Shown: in pieces, positions 1-8,545 of the stretch | Layout of the letters: the number at the start of each line of letters is the position of its first letter | Position numbering within the stretch: position 1 is the stretch's first letter | Assembly: GCA_963922315.1 (NCBI GenBank) | Contig: CAWUID010000011.1 | Span: 1-50,271, forward strand | Source of the DNA: JAHDBG01 sp963922315 | GTDB lineage: Bacteria > Pseudomonadota > Gammaproteobacteria > Chromatiales > Chromatiaceae | Reading direction: 5' to 3' | Length of the DNA: 50,271 nucleotides | Notes under the pieces: model-generated | Told to the model about the DNA's origin: nothing | Seen by the model: the letters and a program-made list of their open reading frames with translations, nothing else | The model's database searches: none | Position numbers and translations under genes: made by a program

Positions 1-63
1 GAAAAAATTGACAGCATACCGCCAGTGATATGCCAGACACTCAAATAATTGAGAATGCCCCCT
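1..63 (-). repeat. End of a MITE-like or IS element inserted into the IS5 transposase
   Basis: Read on the minus strand from position 63, the sequence AGGGGGCATTCTCAAT is followed by a segment similar to the left end of the 162 bp repeat at 18335–18496 and of the partial copy at 27828. The breakpoint coincides exactly with the loss of IS5 transposase homology, so this element inserted into the IS5 gene. It runs off the left edge of the window and its length is unknown. Confidence 0.6.
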
Positions 64-335
64 AGAAAACGACAAAATGAGTACCGATCACGGATTTGAT
101 ATTCCGTTTGATCGTCGCCAAGGCCATAGAAACTTTGCAGGCACAGAATCTTGAACATCAGCACCTCATTGTAAGGCTTGCGTCCTGAGCCACTTTTCCG
201 TGCTTTCTGACGAATGCGACTCAGCAAGGCACGAAAACCTTCCCAATCTACCAAGGCTGATAATTTCGGTAATGGATCGCCCAGCTTATCGAGTTGCTCA
301 TAGCGATTATTGAGGTCAAAAAATCCCGGTTGCAT
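64..335 (-). pseudogene. IS5-family transposase, N-terminal fragment
   Basis: Starting from the ATG at 335–333, the minus strand reads MQPGFFDLNNRYEQLDKLGD and continues with WEGFRALL, KPYNEVLMFKILCLQ and QTEYQIRDRYSF. This is the typical N-terminal (DUF772) region of IS5-family DDE transposases. Similarity ends at a Phe-Leu-Gly near 64–70, where the normal family sequence would carry on towards the first catalytic Asp. The following codons instead translate the end of another repeat. About 90 residues of a protein normally over 300 long remain, without any catalytic residue, so no active transposase can be made from this copy. Confidence 0.8.
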
Positions 336-404
336 GATTATTCTCCGTGAGGCTCAATTCAATCGCATATCTTGATGAAATCGACCCATTTTTAGAAGCC
401 CCCT

Positions 405-602
405 ATAGAAGCAATCCCCGTAGATACAGTAATAGCGCATCTTGCGAGTGAATATCTTCGTCAATACCGGCGCAGTCATAACCTTGATCCATTTGATGCT
501 GTTATTGGTGCAACAGCTCAGAGTCACGATGCGGAGCTGGCTACATTGAATATAAAACATTTTCCAATGATCAGTCGTTTAGAACAACCATATGTTCCCT
601 GA
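405..602 (+). pseudogene. VapC-like PIN-domain toxin, C-terminal fragment
   Basis: An open frame of about 65 codons ending at TGA 600–602 reads IPVDTVIAHLASEYLRQYRR and then DPFDAVIGATAQ, followed by ELATLNIKHFPMI. This matches the C-terminal half of VapC-type PIN ribonucleases: the Asp of DAVIGATA and the LATLN-KHF segment carry the late acidic and structural positions. There is no start codon and the N-terminal half with the first catalytic Asp is missing. The frame begins right at the IS5-family end, so the IS insertion probably removed or displaced the 5' part. No VapB antitoxin gene is visible. Confidence 0.7.
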
Positions 603-828
603 ACGTACCGGTTATCAATACATTCTGAAACGATGATAAGGTATTTATTATGAAAAAATACTGGTAACTATTCCCAATATATGCGATGCACAAGCACTTC
701 TTGCTGTGCGATAAAAATGTCGCGAGCAAAGCAAAAATAAGGTGTAAAAATCGTACTGAGCATTTTGTAATGAAGTATTTGTGAGCACAGTGGTTTATTA
801 AAAGTACTCTTCAGAATAAAGGATAGAC
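603..828. other. Gene-free leader region of acnB
   Basis: No coding frame is recognised here. The stretch is AT-rich, and an AAAGGA ribosome-binding site lies 7 bases before the acnB ATG. I could not identify a convincing -35/-10 pair or a known leader motif. Confidence 0.4.
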
Positions 829-3414
829 ATGCTTGCTGAGTATTACCGACACATCGAAGAACGTAAGGCGCAGGGCATCCCGCCGCTGCCGTTGAATGCT
901 GCACAGGTTGCGGCTCTGGTACAACTATGCCAACAGCCAGATGGTAATGATCCGGCAGAGTTGCTGGACTTGCTCAGCCAGCGGGTGCCGCCAGGTGTAG
1001 ATGAGGCAGCACGGGTCAAGGCCGGATTTCTGGCCGAAGTCGCACAAGGGAAGACTGTCTCTCCGATCATGCAACCGGCAAAGGCGGTACGGTTACTGGG
1101 TACCATGTTAGGTGGTTATAACATCCAGCCGTTGATTGATCTGCTGGATAACCCACAACTGGCCGAACTGGCAGCAGAACAACTGAAACATACACTGCTG
1201 ATGTTTGATGCGTTCTACGATATTGAGCAGAAAGCACAAGCAGGTCATGAGCAGGCACAGGCGATCCTGCAATCCTGGGCAGATGCGGAATGGTTTCAGA
1301 ACCGCCCGGTAGTGCCGGACAGCATCACCGTCACCGTATTCAAAGTGACCGGAGAAACTAACACAGACGACTTGTCACCGGCGCAAGATGCCTGGTCACG
1401 TCCGGATATTCCGCTGCACGCGCTGGCGATGTTGAAAAATCCGCGTGAAGGGGTAGCAGATGCTCCGGCGCAGATTGCCGAACTGAAACAAAAAGGCTAT
1501 CCGGTCGCCTATGTGGGCGATGTGGTGGGCACTGGTTCGTCGCGCAAATCAGCCACCAATTCCGTCTTGTGGCATACCGGCAATGACATACCCTATGTAC
1601 CGAACAAACGGCAGGGTGGCGTTGTGTTGGGCGGCAAAATTGCACCGATCTTCTTCAACACACTGCAAGATGCCGGTGTGTTACCGCTAGAAGTCCCGGT
1701 AGATAAACTGGCGATGGGAGATGTAATCGTGATTCGTCCGTATGCCGGGCGAATAGAACGTGAAGATGGCAGTCTGCTCGAACGTTTCAGTCTGAAGACC
1801 GAAGTGTTACTGGATGAAGCTCAGGCGGGTGGGCGGATACCGCTGATTATCGGGCGCAGCCTGACCGAGAAGGCTCGTGAAGCCATAGGGTCAGGTCCTT
1901 CGATACAGTTTCGTCGACCACAAGATCCGACTGCATCTGAACATGGTCATACTCTGGCACAAAAAATGGTTGGGCGAGCCTGTGGTGTGGAGGGCATCCG
2001 GCCTGGTACCTATTGTGAACCGCGCATGAGCACTGTTGGTTCTCAGGATACCACCGGCCCCATGACCCGCGATGAACTGAAAGAACTGGCCTGTCTTGGT
2101 TTTTCAGCCGATCTGGTGATGCAGTCTTTCTGCCATACCGCGGCTTATCCGAAGCCGGTGGACATAGAAACACAACATACGTTACCTGAATTTATTCAGA
2201 CACGCGGTGGGGTATCGCTACGTCCTGGTGATGGCGTGATCCATTCGTGGATGAACCGGATGTTATTACCAGATCAGGTAGGTACAGGTGGTGATTCACA
2301 TACCCGCTTCCCGCTCGGTATCTCGTTTCCGGCCGGATCCGGGCTGGTCGCGTTTGCCGCTGCCCTCGGGGTGATGCCACTGGACATGCCAGAGTCTGTT
2401 CTGATCCGGTTCAGTGGTGAGATGCAACCGGGTATCACCCTGCGTGATCTGGTGAATGCGATACCCTATGCTGCATTGCAGCGTGGCCTGCTGACACTGG
2501 AAAAAAAGGGCAAGCAGAACGTCTATAACGGACGCATCATTGAAATACAAGGGCTGCCGGAACTGACGGTTGAACAAGCGTTTGAACTATCAGATGCGAC
2601 TGCAGAACGGTCTGCCGCTGGTTGTACCATTGCACTTTCTGAAAGCTCAGTTGCAGATTACCTGCGCTCCAATATCGTGATGTTGCGCTGGATGATAGAT
2701 CATGAATATGGCGACGCACGCACGCTGGAACGGCGTGCCCGTGCAATGGAAGCCTGGCTGGCCGATCCAGTCCTGTTGCAGGCAGATGCAGATGCACAAT
2801 ATGCCGAAGTGATCGACATCAATATGAGTGAGATCACTGAGCCCTTACTGGCTTGCCCGAACGATCCTGATGATATCAAACCGTTGTCAGCTGTGGCTGG
2901 TCAGTCGATAGACGAAGTGTTTATCGGGTCCTGCATGACCAACATCGGGCACTTCCGTGCAGCCGGAAAATTACTGGATGCGGCGGCGACCACCCTGCCG
3001 ACCCGATTATGGGTAGCGCCGCCGACCCGGATGGACCAGCATCAGTTGATGGAAGAAGGCTACTACAATACTTATGCAGCGGCGGGTGCACGTACCGAAA
3101 TGCCGGGTTGTTCGTTATGTATGGGCAACCAGGCGCGGGTAATGGCGAACGCGACAGTAGTTTCAACCTCAACCCGTAACTTTCCGAACCGGTTGGGACA
3201 GGGCGCTGATGTCTATCTGGCATCCGCTGAACTGGCAGCGATTACTGCGACTCTGGGTCATTTGCCCAGTCCGGAGGAATATCAAACCTACGCCAGTCAG
3301 ATAGATACCCTGGCACCGGAGATTTATCGTTACCTCAATTTTGATCAGATGCCAGATTTTGTACAGTCAGCACAACATGCCGAACAAGAGGTTGTAGTGA
3401 AATTAGGCTTATAA
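829..3414 (+). CDS. acnB: Aconitate hydratase B (bifunctional aconitase / 2-methylisocitrate dehydratase)
   Basis: AcnB interconverts citrate and isocitrate through cis-aconitate in the TCA cycle, using a labile [4Fe-4S] cluster in the cytoplasm; the family also handles 2-methylcitrate intermediates. The protein has 861 residues, close to the 865 of E. coli AcnB. It starts MLAEYYRHIEERKAQGIPPL, which is characteristic of the N-terminal HEAT-like domain unique to the B type. The swivel domain with GDVVGTGSSRKSATNS comes before the catalytic core, the reverse of AcnA. The cluster cysteines are visible as Cys702 (GSCMTN) and Cys761/Cys764 (PGCSLCMGN). The start is supported by an AAAGGA site. 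It is monocistronic or followed by the DUF697 gene 32 bases downstream. Confidence 0.98.
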   Translation: MLAEYYRHIEERKAQGIPPLPLNAAQVAALVQLCQQPDGNDPAELLDLLSQRVPPGVDEAARVKAGFLAEVAQGKTVSPIMQPAKAVRLLGTMLGGYNIQPLIDLLDNPQLAELAAEQLKHTLLMFDAFYDIEQKAQAGHEQAQAILQSWADAEWFQNRPVVPDSITVTVFKVTGETNTDDLSPAQDAWSRPDIPLHALAMLKNPREGVADAPAQIAELKQKGYPVAYVGDVVGTGSSRKSATNSVLWHTGNDIPYVPNKRQGGVVLGGKIAPIFFNTLQDAGVLPLEVPVDKLAMGDVIVIRPYAGRIEREDGSLLERFSLKTEVLLDEAQAGGRIPLIIGRSLTEKAREAIGSGPSIQFRRPQDPTASEHGHTLAQKMVGRACGVEGIRPGTYCEPRMSTVGSQDTTGPMTRDELKELACLGFSADLVMQSFCHTAAYPKPVDIETQHTLPEFIQTRGGVSLRPGDGVIHSWMNRMLLPDQVGTGGDSHTRFPLGISFPAGSGLVAFAAALGVMPLDMPESVLIRFSGEMQPGITLRDLVNAIPYAALQRGLLTLEKKGKQNVYNGRIIEIQGLPELTVEQAFELSDATAERSAAGCTIALSESSVADYLRSNIVMLRWMIDHEYGDARTLERRARAMEAWLADPVLLQADADAQYAEVIDINMSEITEPLLACPNDPDDIKPLSAVAGQSIDEVFIGSCMTNIGHFRAAGKLLDAAATTLPTRLWVAPPTRMDQHQLMEEGYYNTYAAAGARTEMPGCSLCMGNQARVMANATVVSTSTRNFPNRLGQGADVYLASAELAAITATLGHLPSPEEYQTYASQIDTLAPEIYRYLNFDQMPDFVQSAQHAEQEVVVKLGL

Positions 3415-3446
3415 TCTAGTATTTACTTTATGAAGGGAGCATAGAA

Positions 3447-4271
3447 ATGCCAACACAAACTAACGTGGCTCCGAAGAGACCAACACTAACACAACAGGTT
3501 AAGACTCAGGCAGCGCAGATTGAGCAGCTAACAACACAATTGCAACAGAAAGAAGAAGAGCTGACATCTTTGGCAGGACAAGCAGATACGGCGCAAAAAG
3601 CGCTGCAGGACCAGTTGCAGCAAAGTGAAACCGGTTGGCGTGAGGCGAATACTGAGTGTGATCAGCACAAGAAAAAAATTACCAGCATTACCCGCAAACT
3701 CAATCAAAAAGAAAAGCAGATTGAACAACTGACAACTGAACTAACACAAAAAATCGTTACTGCTGAAACTCAGCTGACGGAGGTTTCCGGTCAACAGCAT
3801 AAGATAAAGTCTGACAATATCATTAATCTGCATATTATTTCCGGTATGGCACTTGGTTTGTTACCAGTTCCACTACTGGATATTGCGGCACTGACTGGGG
3901 TGCAGTTGAATCTGTTACGTAGTTTGTGTAAACATCACAATGTTGAATTCGATGAGCAGAAAGGTAAAGCATTCGTTCATGCACTGATCAGCGGTACGAC
4001 ACCAGTTGCCACTGTTGTCGGTCTGAGCAGTGTAATAAAGCTTATTCCGGCGATCGGCACGATTGGCGGTGGTATTGGTATGGTCGTTGGTTCGGGTACA
4101 TCCATTTACGCGATCGGTCAGGTATTTGCCACACATTTCCGTACTGGCGGTACTCTGCAGAATTTCTCAGTGGAACATTGGAAGTCATTTTTCAGAAACA
4201 AGTTGCAGGAAGGGAAAGATCAGATCAGACACCGGCTGCAGGATGTAAAGCCACTAGCTCGATCAGTCTGA
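3447..4271 (+). CDS. Coiled-coil protein with a DUF697-type hydrophobic domain
   Basis: The function is unknown. Residues 1 to about 115 are Gln-, Glu- and Lys-rich, with heptad-like leucines (QIEQLTTQLQQKEEELTSL, KQIEQLTTELTQK), which predicts a long coiled coil. Residues about 126–158 (ISGMALGLLPVPLLDIAALTG) and 175–232 (Gly- and Val-rich, PVATVVGLSSVIKLIPAIGT) form the hydrophobic pair of the DUF697/YcjF-like domain, which in other proteins is joined to GTPases or membrane proteins. No GTPase motif is present. The start has a GAAGGGAG site. It lies between acnB and the atp promoter, so it is probably transcribed with acnB or alone. A membrane-associated structural or stress role is only a guess. 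Confidence 0.75.
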   Translation: MPTQTNVAPKRPTLTQQVKTQAAQIEQLTTQLQQKEEELTSLAGQADTAQKALQDQLQQSETGWREANTECDQHKKKITSITRKLNQKEKQIEQLTTELTQKIVTAETQLTEVSGQQHKIKSDNIINLHIISGMALGLLPVPLLDIAALTGVQLNLLRSLCKHHNVEFDEQKGKAFVHALISGTTPVATVVGLSSVIKLIPAIGTIGGGIGMVVGSGTSIYAIGQVFATHFRTGGTLQNFSVEHWKSFFRNKLQEGKDQIRHRLQDVKPLARSV

Positions 4272-4285
4272 ATCCAATCTACGCA

Positions 4286-4313
4286 TTGACCAGAGCACTG
4301 TATCCCGTATAAT
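4286..4313 (+). promoter_or_regulatory. Sigma70-type promoter of the ATP synthase operon
   Basis: TTGACC at 4286–4291 and a consensus TATAAT at 4308–4313 are separated by 16 bases, just ahead of atpI. The expected transcription start is near 4320. The ATG at 4312–4314 overlaps the -10 box and would lie upstream of the transcript, which argues for atpI starting at the next in-frame ATG, 4336. Confidence 0.7.
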
Positions 4314-4335
4314 GCGCGCTCGCAACGGCAGACAT

Positions 4336-4722
4336 ATGGCCGAATATCAACGCGCTAAACGTGTTGTGTATACTCAAATTCTGTTGTCCGGTGTCCTGAT
4401 CATTGTTTTTTTGCTATTTGACACATCATCGGCACGAGATGCCTTGTGTGGTGGTGTTGTTGCGACAACAGGCTCGCTCATAACTCTATATTTTGTTTCT
4501 GGTCAGTATCAGGCTGCCAGGCCCGATGCCATTGTCAGGCGATTGTATCTGGGCCAGTTAGCACGATTCAGTGTGATTGCCGGAATGTTTCTCGCTATGA
4601 TGCTGATGATTGATAGCCTTAACCCGGTAGCTTTGCTGGCTACCTTTTTTATTGTCCAGGTTTTGCCGCTGGTTACTTTTAACTTCTATGACCGGAAGAC
4701 GTCTTTCGCTCAACGCAGATAA
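4336..4722 (+). CDS. atpI: ATP synthase protein I
   Basis: AtpI is a small inner-membrane protein encoded first in many atp operons. In other bacteria it assists assembly of the c-ring and may be linked to Mg2+ supply. The 128-residue product starts MAEYQRAKRVVYTQILLSGV and has four hydrophobic segments (around residues 14–30, 38–58, 77–97 and 101–119), as is usual for AtpI. The upstream in-frame ATG at 4312 lies inside the -10 promoter element, so 4336 is preferred. This implies a leader of only about 16 bases with a weak ribosome-binding site. The stop codon is 8 bases before atpB. Confidence 0.88.
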   Translation: MAEYQRAKRVVYTQILLSGVLIIVFLLFDTSSARDALCGGVVATTGSLITLYFVSGQYQAARPDAIVRRLYLGQLARFSVIAGMFLAMMLMIDSLNPVALLATFFIVQVLPLVTFNFYDRKTSFAQRR

Positions 4723-4730
4723 TATTGCTT

Positions 4731-5594
4731 ATGGCTGGTACAGAAATCACATCTGCTGAATATATCAAGCACCATCTGACGAATCTGACATTCGGGTATC
4801 ATCCTGAAACCGGCTGGGGGATGGCACATACTGCGCAGGAAGCCACTGAAATGGGCTTCAATGCAATCCATCTGGATTCCATTGGCTGGTCTATAGGTCT
4901 TATTGCCCTGTTTGCGTTTTATTTCCGCCGTGCAGCACAACAGGCAACGTCGGGTATTCCGGGTTCATTACAGAATGGCGTGGAGATGATCGTTGATTTT
5001 GTCAACGAAAGCGTGCGTGGTTCTTTTTCTGCTAAGAATGATCTGGTCGCGCCATTAGCACTGACCGTATTTTGCTGGGTCTTTCTGATGAATCTGATGG
5101 ATCTGGTTCCAGTCGATTTATTGCCCTGGCTGTTCAGTCTGGTCGGCATACACTACATGAAGGTCGTGCCAACCACTGACCCGAACATTACCTTTGCACT
5201 TGCGCTTGGTGTGTTCATATTGATTGTGTTTTACAGCATTAAGATAAAAGGTGTTGGTGGTTTTGTCGGGGAGCTCACCGGAATGCCATTTCAGACTAAT
5301 AATCTGTTGCTGAAACCGATATTTATGCTGGTCAATTTCGTGTTGGAAGGAGTGAACTTAATTGCGAAGCCTATTTCATTATCCTTACGTTTATTTGGCA
5401 ATATGTATGCGGGTGAAGTAATCTTCATCCTGATTGCATTAATGTATAGTGGCGGCTGGTTAATTGGCATTTTCGGTGGTACTTTACAATTTATCTGGGC
5501 AGCTTTTCACATTGTGGTCGTTACTTTGCAAGCCTTTATCTTTATGACCCTGACGATTGTTTATCTGGATATGGCCCACGCTGAGCATCACTGA
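4731..5594 (+). CDS. atpB: F1Fo ATP synthase subunit a
   Basis: Subunit a forms the two proton half-channels next to the c-ring in the inner membrane. The product is 287 residues with multiple membrane segments. The signature region SLSLRLFGNMYAGEVI contains the essential Arg of helix 4 (equivalent to E. coli Arg210), and the late helix has the typical LQAFIFMTLTIVYL. It starts MAGTEITSAEYIKHHLTNLT, like the E. coli protein; a TTG two codons upstream is less likely. The stop is followed by 73 bases before atpE. Confidence 0.97.
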   Translation: MAGTEITSAEYIKHHLTNLTFGYHPETGWGMAHTAQEATEMGFNAIHLDSIGWSIGLIALFAFYFRRAAQQATSGIPGSLQNGVEMIVDFVNESVRGSFSAKNDLVAPLALTVFCWVFLMNLMDLVPVDLLPWLFSLVGIHYMKVVPTTDPNITFALALGVFILIVFYSIKIKGVGGFVGELTGMPFQTNNLLLKPIFMLVNFVLEGVNLIAKPISLSLRLFGNMYAGEVIFILIALMYSGGWLIGIFGGTLQFIWAAFHIVVVTLQAFIFMTLTIVYLDMAHAEHH

Positions 5595-5667
5595 AGAATA
5601 TCCTCACATCTGAGTTCTTTTGGATTTCGCTTCTTATCTACCTTCACCATTTATTTTGGAGATCGAC

Positions 5668-5901
5668 ATGGAAATGGCACAAGCTTTGGTTATCATCGCT
5701 GCAGCACTTATGCTTGGATTGAGCGCAATCGGTGCTGCTATCGGTATCGGTATGCTGGGTGGCCGCTTTCTGGAAGGTGCCGCACGCCAGCCTGAATTGA
5801 TCCCGATGCTACGTACTCAGTTCTTCATTGTGATGGGTCTGACTGACGCAGTACCAATGATCGCTGTAGGTCTGGGCATGTACGTGATGTTTGCACTCTG
5901 A
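5668..5901 (+). CDS. atpE: F1Fo ATP synthase subunit c
   Basis: Subunit c is the proteolipid whose oligomeric ring rotates during proton flow. The 77-residue product has two hydrophobic helices joined by the polar loop ARQPEL. The N-terminal helix has the Gly-rich packing motif (GAAIGIGMLGG), and the proton-binding carboxylate is Asp60 in GLTDAVPMI. The surroundings fit a proton rather than a sodium site. An upstream in-frame ATG or similar would add 16 residues, but a TTTTGGAG site at the right distance supports the ATG at 5668. Confidence 0.97.
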   Translation: MEMAQALVIIAAALMLGLSAIGAAIGIGMLGGRFLEGAARQPELIPMLRTQFFIVMGLTDAVPMIAVGLGMYVMFAL

Positions 5902-5932
5902 TTCTGCATTTCAACCGACAGAGTATGATGGT

Positions 5933-6403
5933 ATGAACATCAATCTGACACTGATTGCGCAATTGATCTCGTTTGCGGTATTTGTCTGGTTTACGCTGCG
6001 TTTCATCTGGCCACCGCTGATGGACGCAATGAACGAACGTAAGGCAAAGATTGCAGATGGCTTGGCCGCTGCCGAACAAGGCCAGCAAGCGCAGGCACAA
6101 GCACAGCAGGAAGTTGAATCCGTATTACAGCAGGCGCGGGTTCAGGCGGCTGAGATTAAATCAAATGCCGAAAAAGAGGCCACCCGAATTGTCGATCAGG
6201 CACGGGCAAAAGGTCGAGCCGAGGCTGAACGTCAACTGACGGCAGCTCAGGCTGAAATCGCGCAAGAAACCAACAAAGCTCGCGAAGGATTGCGGGCTAA
6301 GGTGGCGGAATTGGTAGTCGCAGGTGCCGAAAAAATTCTGCAGAAAGAAATTGATGTGAAGGCACATCAAGCGATTCTTAATCGTGTGGCACAACAGATC
6401 TAA
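5933..6403 (+). CDS. atpF: F1Fo ATP synthase subunit b
   Basis: Subunit b forms the dimeric peripheral stalk that holds F1 stationary against the rotating ring. The product has 156 residues, the same as E. coli. A single N-terminal membrane helix (residues about 5–27, LIAQLISFAVFVWFTLRFIW) is followed by a long, highly charged Ala-, Gln- and Glu-rich coiled coil. The chosen start, MNINLTLIAQLISF, matches the family; a longer frame open upstream would overlap atpE and has no homology. It ends 9 bases before atpH. Confidence 0.96.
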   Translation: MNINLTLIAQLISFAVFVWFTLRFIWPPLMDAMNERKAKIADGLAAAEQGQQAQAQAQQEVESVLQQARVQAAEIKSNAEKEATRIVDQARAKGRAEAERQLTAAQAEIAQETNKAREGLRAKVAELVVAGAEKILQKEIDVKAHQAILNRVAQQI

Positions 6404-6412
6404 GGCAGACTG

Positions 6413-6949
6413 ATGGCTGGAGATGCAACAACCTTCGCACGCCCCTATGCTGAGGCGATATTTGCGCAGGCGCAACAGACCCGACAGACCGACTCATGGT
6501 CTGCAATGCTGGATTTGCTGGCAACTCTGCTTGCAGATGTGCAACTGAAAAAAGTACTGGCAAACCCTGGCCTGACGCAGATACAAAAGGCCGATTTAAT
6601 CCTGAGTATCGCGGATGACCATCTGACTCAGGAAGGTAAAAATCTGGTTCGCCTGCTGGCACAGAACACACGTCTTGCGTTACTGCCTGAGATACAGACT
6701 TTGTTCAGGCATTATCGGTCAGTGGAGCAGGGCACGATCAGTGTTCATCTGACTACCGCTTACGCACTTACATCCGCTGATCAGAATCAGCTTACGAAGT
6801 CATTGCAACGTCGGCTGGAGCGTTCAGTAGAATTACGTAGCGAAGTAAACCCTGAGCTGATCGGCGGTTTTCGTTTGCGTGCGGGCGACCTGGTGATCGA
6901 CGGCTCTGTCACCGGACAACTGCAACAACTTGCACATGCACTGAATTGA
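6413..6949 (+). CDS. atpH: F1Fo ATP synthase subunit delta
   Basis: Subunit delta links the peripheral stalk to the top of the alpha3beta3 hexamer. The 178-residue product starts with the family pattern ATTFARPYAEAIFAQAQQ and ends with the conserved ELIGGFRLRAGDLVIDGSV, followed by a short helix (LQQLAHALN). The length matches E. coli (177). It lies between atpF and atpA in the usual operon position. Confidence 0.96.
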   Translation: MAGDATTFARPYAEAIFAQAQQTRQTDSWSAMLDLLATLLADVQLKKVLANPGLTQIQKADLILSIADDHLTQEGKNLVRLLAQNTRLALLPEIQTLFRHYRSVEQGTISVHLTTAYALTSADQNQLTKSLQRRLERSVELRSEVNPELIGGFRLRAGDLVIDGSVTGQLQQLAHALN

Positions 6950-6975
6950 CCTGAGATATTTTAGGATAAGCCTAC

Positions 6976-8517
6976 ATGCAACTTAATCCCTCAGAAATCA
7001 GCGAACTGATTCAACAGAAGATCCAGAACTTTGATCTGACCACTGAAGCTCATAACGAAGGCACTGTTGTGACAGTGACCGACGGAATTGTGCGGATTCA
7101 CGGTCTGGCAGACGTGATGTCGTATGAAATGCTGGAGTTTCCCGGCTCTGTGTACGGACTGGCACTGAATCTGGAGCGTGATGCCGTTGGTGCAGTAGTA
7201 CTGGGTGACTACAAAAACATTTCTGAAGGTGATCCGGTCAAGTGCACCGGTAAAGTGCTGGAAGTGCCGACCGGGCCTGAGTTACTGGGTCGTGTGGTAG
7301 ATGCACTGGGCCACCCGGTGGATGGTAAGGGTCCGATTGCAGCACAAACGACAGCACCGATAGAACAGATCGCGCCAGGTGTAATTGCACGGAAATCAGT
7401 TGATCAGCCAGTACAAACTGGTATCAAAGCCATCGATGCGATGGTGCCGGTTGGTCGTGGGCAGCGCGAACTGATTATTGGTGATCGGCAAACAGGTAAA
7501 ACTGCGATTGCCGTAGATGCGATCATCAATCAGAAAGGCACCGGGGTAAAGTGTATTTATGTTGCTATCGGTCAGAAGAATTCTTCTATCGCCGCTTTAG
7601 TGCGCAAACTGGAAGAACATGATGCGATGGAGCACACGATTATTGTTGTGGCTCCGGCAGCTGATTCGGCGGCGATGCAATTCATCGCACCCTATTCCGG
7701 CTGCACCATGGGTGAATATTTCCGTGATCATGGCCAGGATGCACTGATCATTTACGATGATCTGACCAAACAGGCCTGGGCCTATCGTCAGGTTTCACTG
7801 TTATTACGTCGTCCGCCGGGACGTGAAGCTTATCCAGGCGACGTATTCTACCTGCACTCCCGCTTGTTAGAACGAGCAGCCCGGATCAACGCAGATCATG
7901 TTGAAAAAATCACAGATGGTAAAGTAAAAGGTAAGACAGGCTCACTGACTGCATTACCGATCATTGAAACCCAGGCAGGTGACGTGTCTGCCTTCGTACC
8001 AACCAACGTGATATCCATCACAGACGGACAGATCTTTCTTGAATCTGATTTGTTTGCAGCAGGTATGCGTCCGGCAATTAATGCGGGTCTATCGGTGTCA
8101 CGGGTTGGTGGCGCTGCACAGACGAAGATCATTAAAAAGCTGGGTGGTGGTGTCCGTCTGGCTCTGGCGCAATATCGTGAACTGGCAGCTTTCTCGCAAT
8201 TTGCATCCGATCTGGATGAAGCAACCCGCAAGCAACTGGAACGTGGCAAGCGGGTAACAGAGCTGATGAAGCAACCCCAGTATACTCCGCTTAGTATCGT
8301 AGATATGGCGATTTCGTTGTTTGCAGCGAATGAAGGCTACCTGGATGATATTGAGATCAATCAGATCGTGGCATTTGAGTCTGCACTGCACCATTATCTG
8401 GCAAATCTGCAGGCAGATTTGGTAGCACAAGTGAATAAAGATGCGGATTGGAATGATGAAGTGGCTGCTGCCTTCCATGCTGCGATCAAAGATTTCAAAG
8501 CCAATCATACCTGGTAA
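6976..8517 (+). CDS. atpA: F1Fo ATP synthase subunit alpha
   Basis: Subunit alpha forms the non-catalytic nucleotide sites of F1. The 513-residue product has the N-terminal beta-barrel, a P-loop GDRQTGKT at about 169–176, the VISITDGQIFL region, and the signature PAINAGLSVSRVGGAAQ with the conserved Arg that reaches into the catalytic site. It starts MQLNPSEISELIQQKIQNF, like gammaproteobacterial AtpA. It is the fifth structural gene of the operon, 26 bases after atpH. Confidence 0.98.
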   Translation: MQLNPSEISELIQQKIQNFDLTTEAHNEGTVVTVTDGIVRIHGLADVMSYEMLEFPGSVYGLALNLERDAVGAVVLGDYKNISEGDPVKCTGKVLEVPTGPELLGRVVDALGHPVDGKGPIAAQTTAPIEQIAPGVIARKSVDQPVQTGIKAIDAMVPVGRGQRELIIGDRQTGKTAIAVDAIINQKGTGVKCIYVAIGQKNSSIAALVRKLEEHDAMEHTIIVVAPAADSAAMQFIAPYSGCTMGEYFRDHGQDALIIYDDLTKQAWAYRQVSLLLRRPPGREAYPGDVFYLHSRLLERAARINADHVEKITDGKVKGKTGSLTALPIIETQAGDVSAFVPTNVISITDGQIFLESDLFAAGMRPAINAGLSVSRVGGAAQTKIIKKLGGGVRLALAQYRELAAFSQFASDLDEATRKQLERGKRVTELMKQPQYTPLSIVDMAISLFAANEGYLDDIEINQIVAFESALHHYLANLQADLVAQVNKDADWNDEVAAAFHAAIKDFKANHTW

Positions 8518-8545
8518 TTGAGTTTATAAATAACAGGACTGAGTG

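Larger units (their letters stand above)
1..404 (-). mobile_element. IS5-family insertion sequence, 5' fragment interrupted by another element
   Basis: This is the upstream end and the first ~90 codons of an IS5-family element read on the minus strand. The outer end is a G-rich motif, read on the minus strand as AGGGGGCTTCTAAAAATGG near 387–405, directly beside a PIN-domain remnant. Transposase homology stops at about position 63, where a different element begins, so the IS is broken inside the window and its 3' part would lie left of position 1, if it is still there. The family is well supported by the transposase N-terminus; the exact outer boundary is inferred. Confidence 0.7.

Noticed and set aside
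4312..4335. Earlier ATG for atpI
   Set aside because: It overlaps the -10 box of the promoter and would not be on the transcript; the next ATG fits the family N-terminus.
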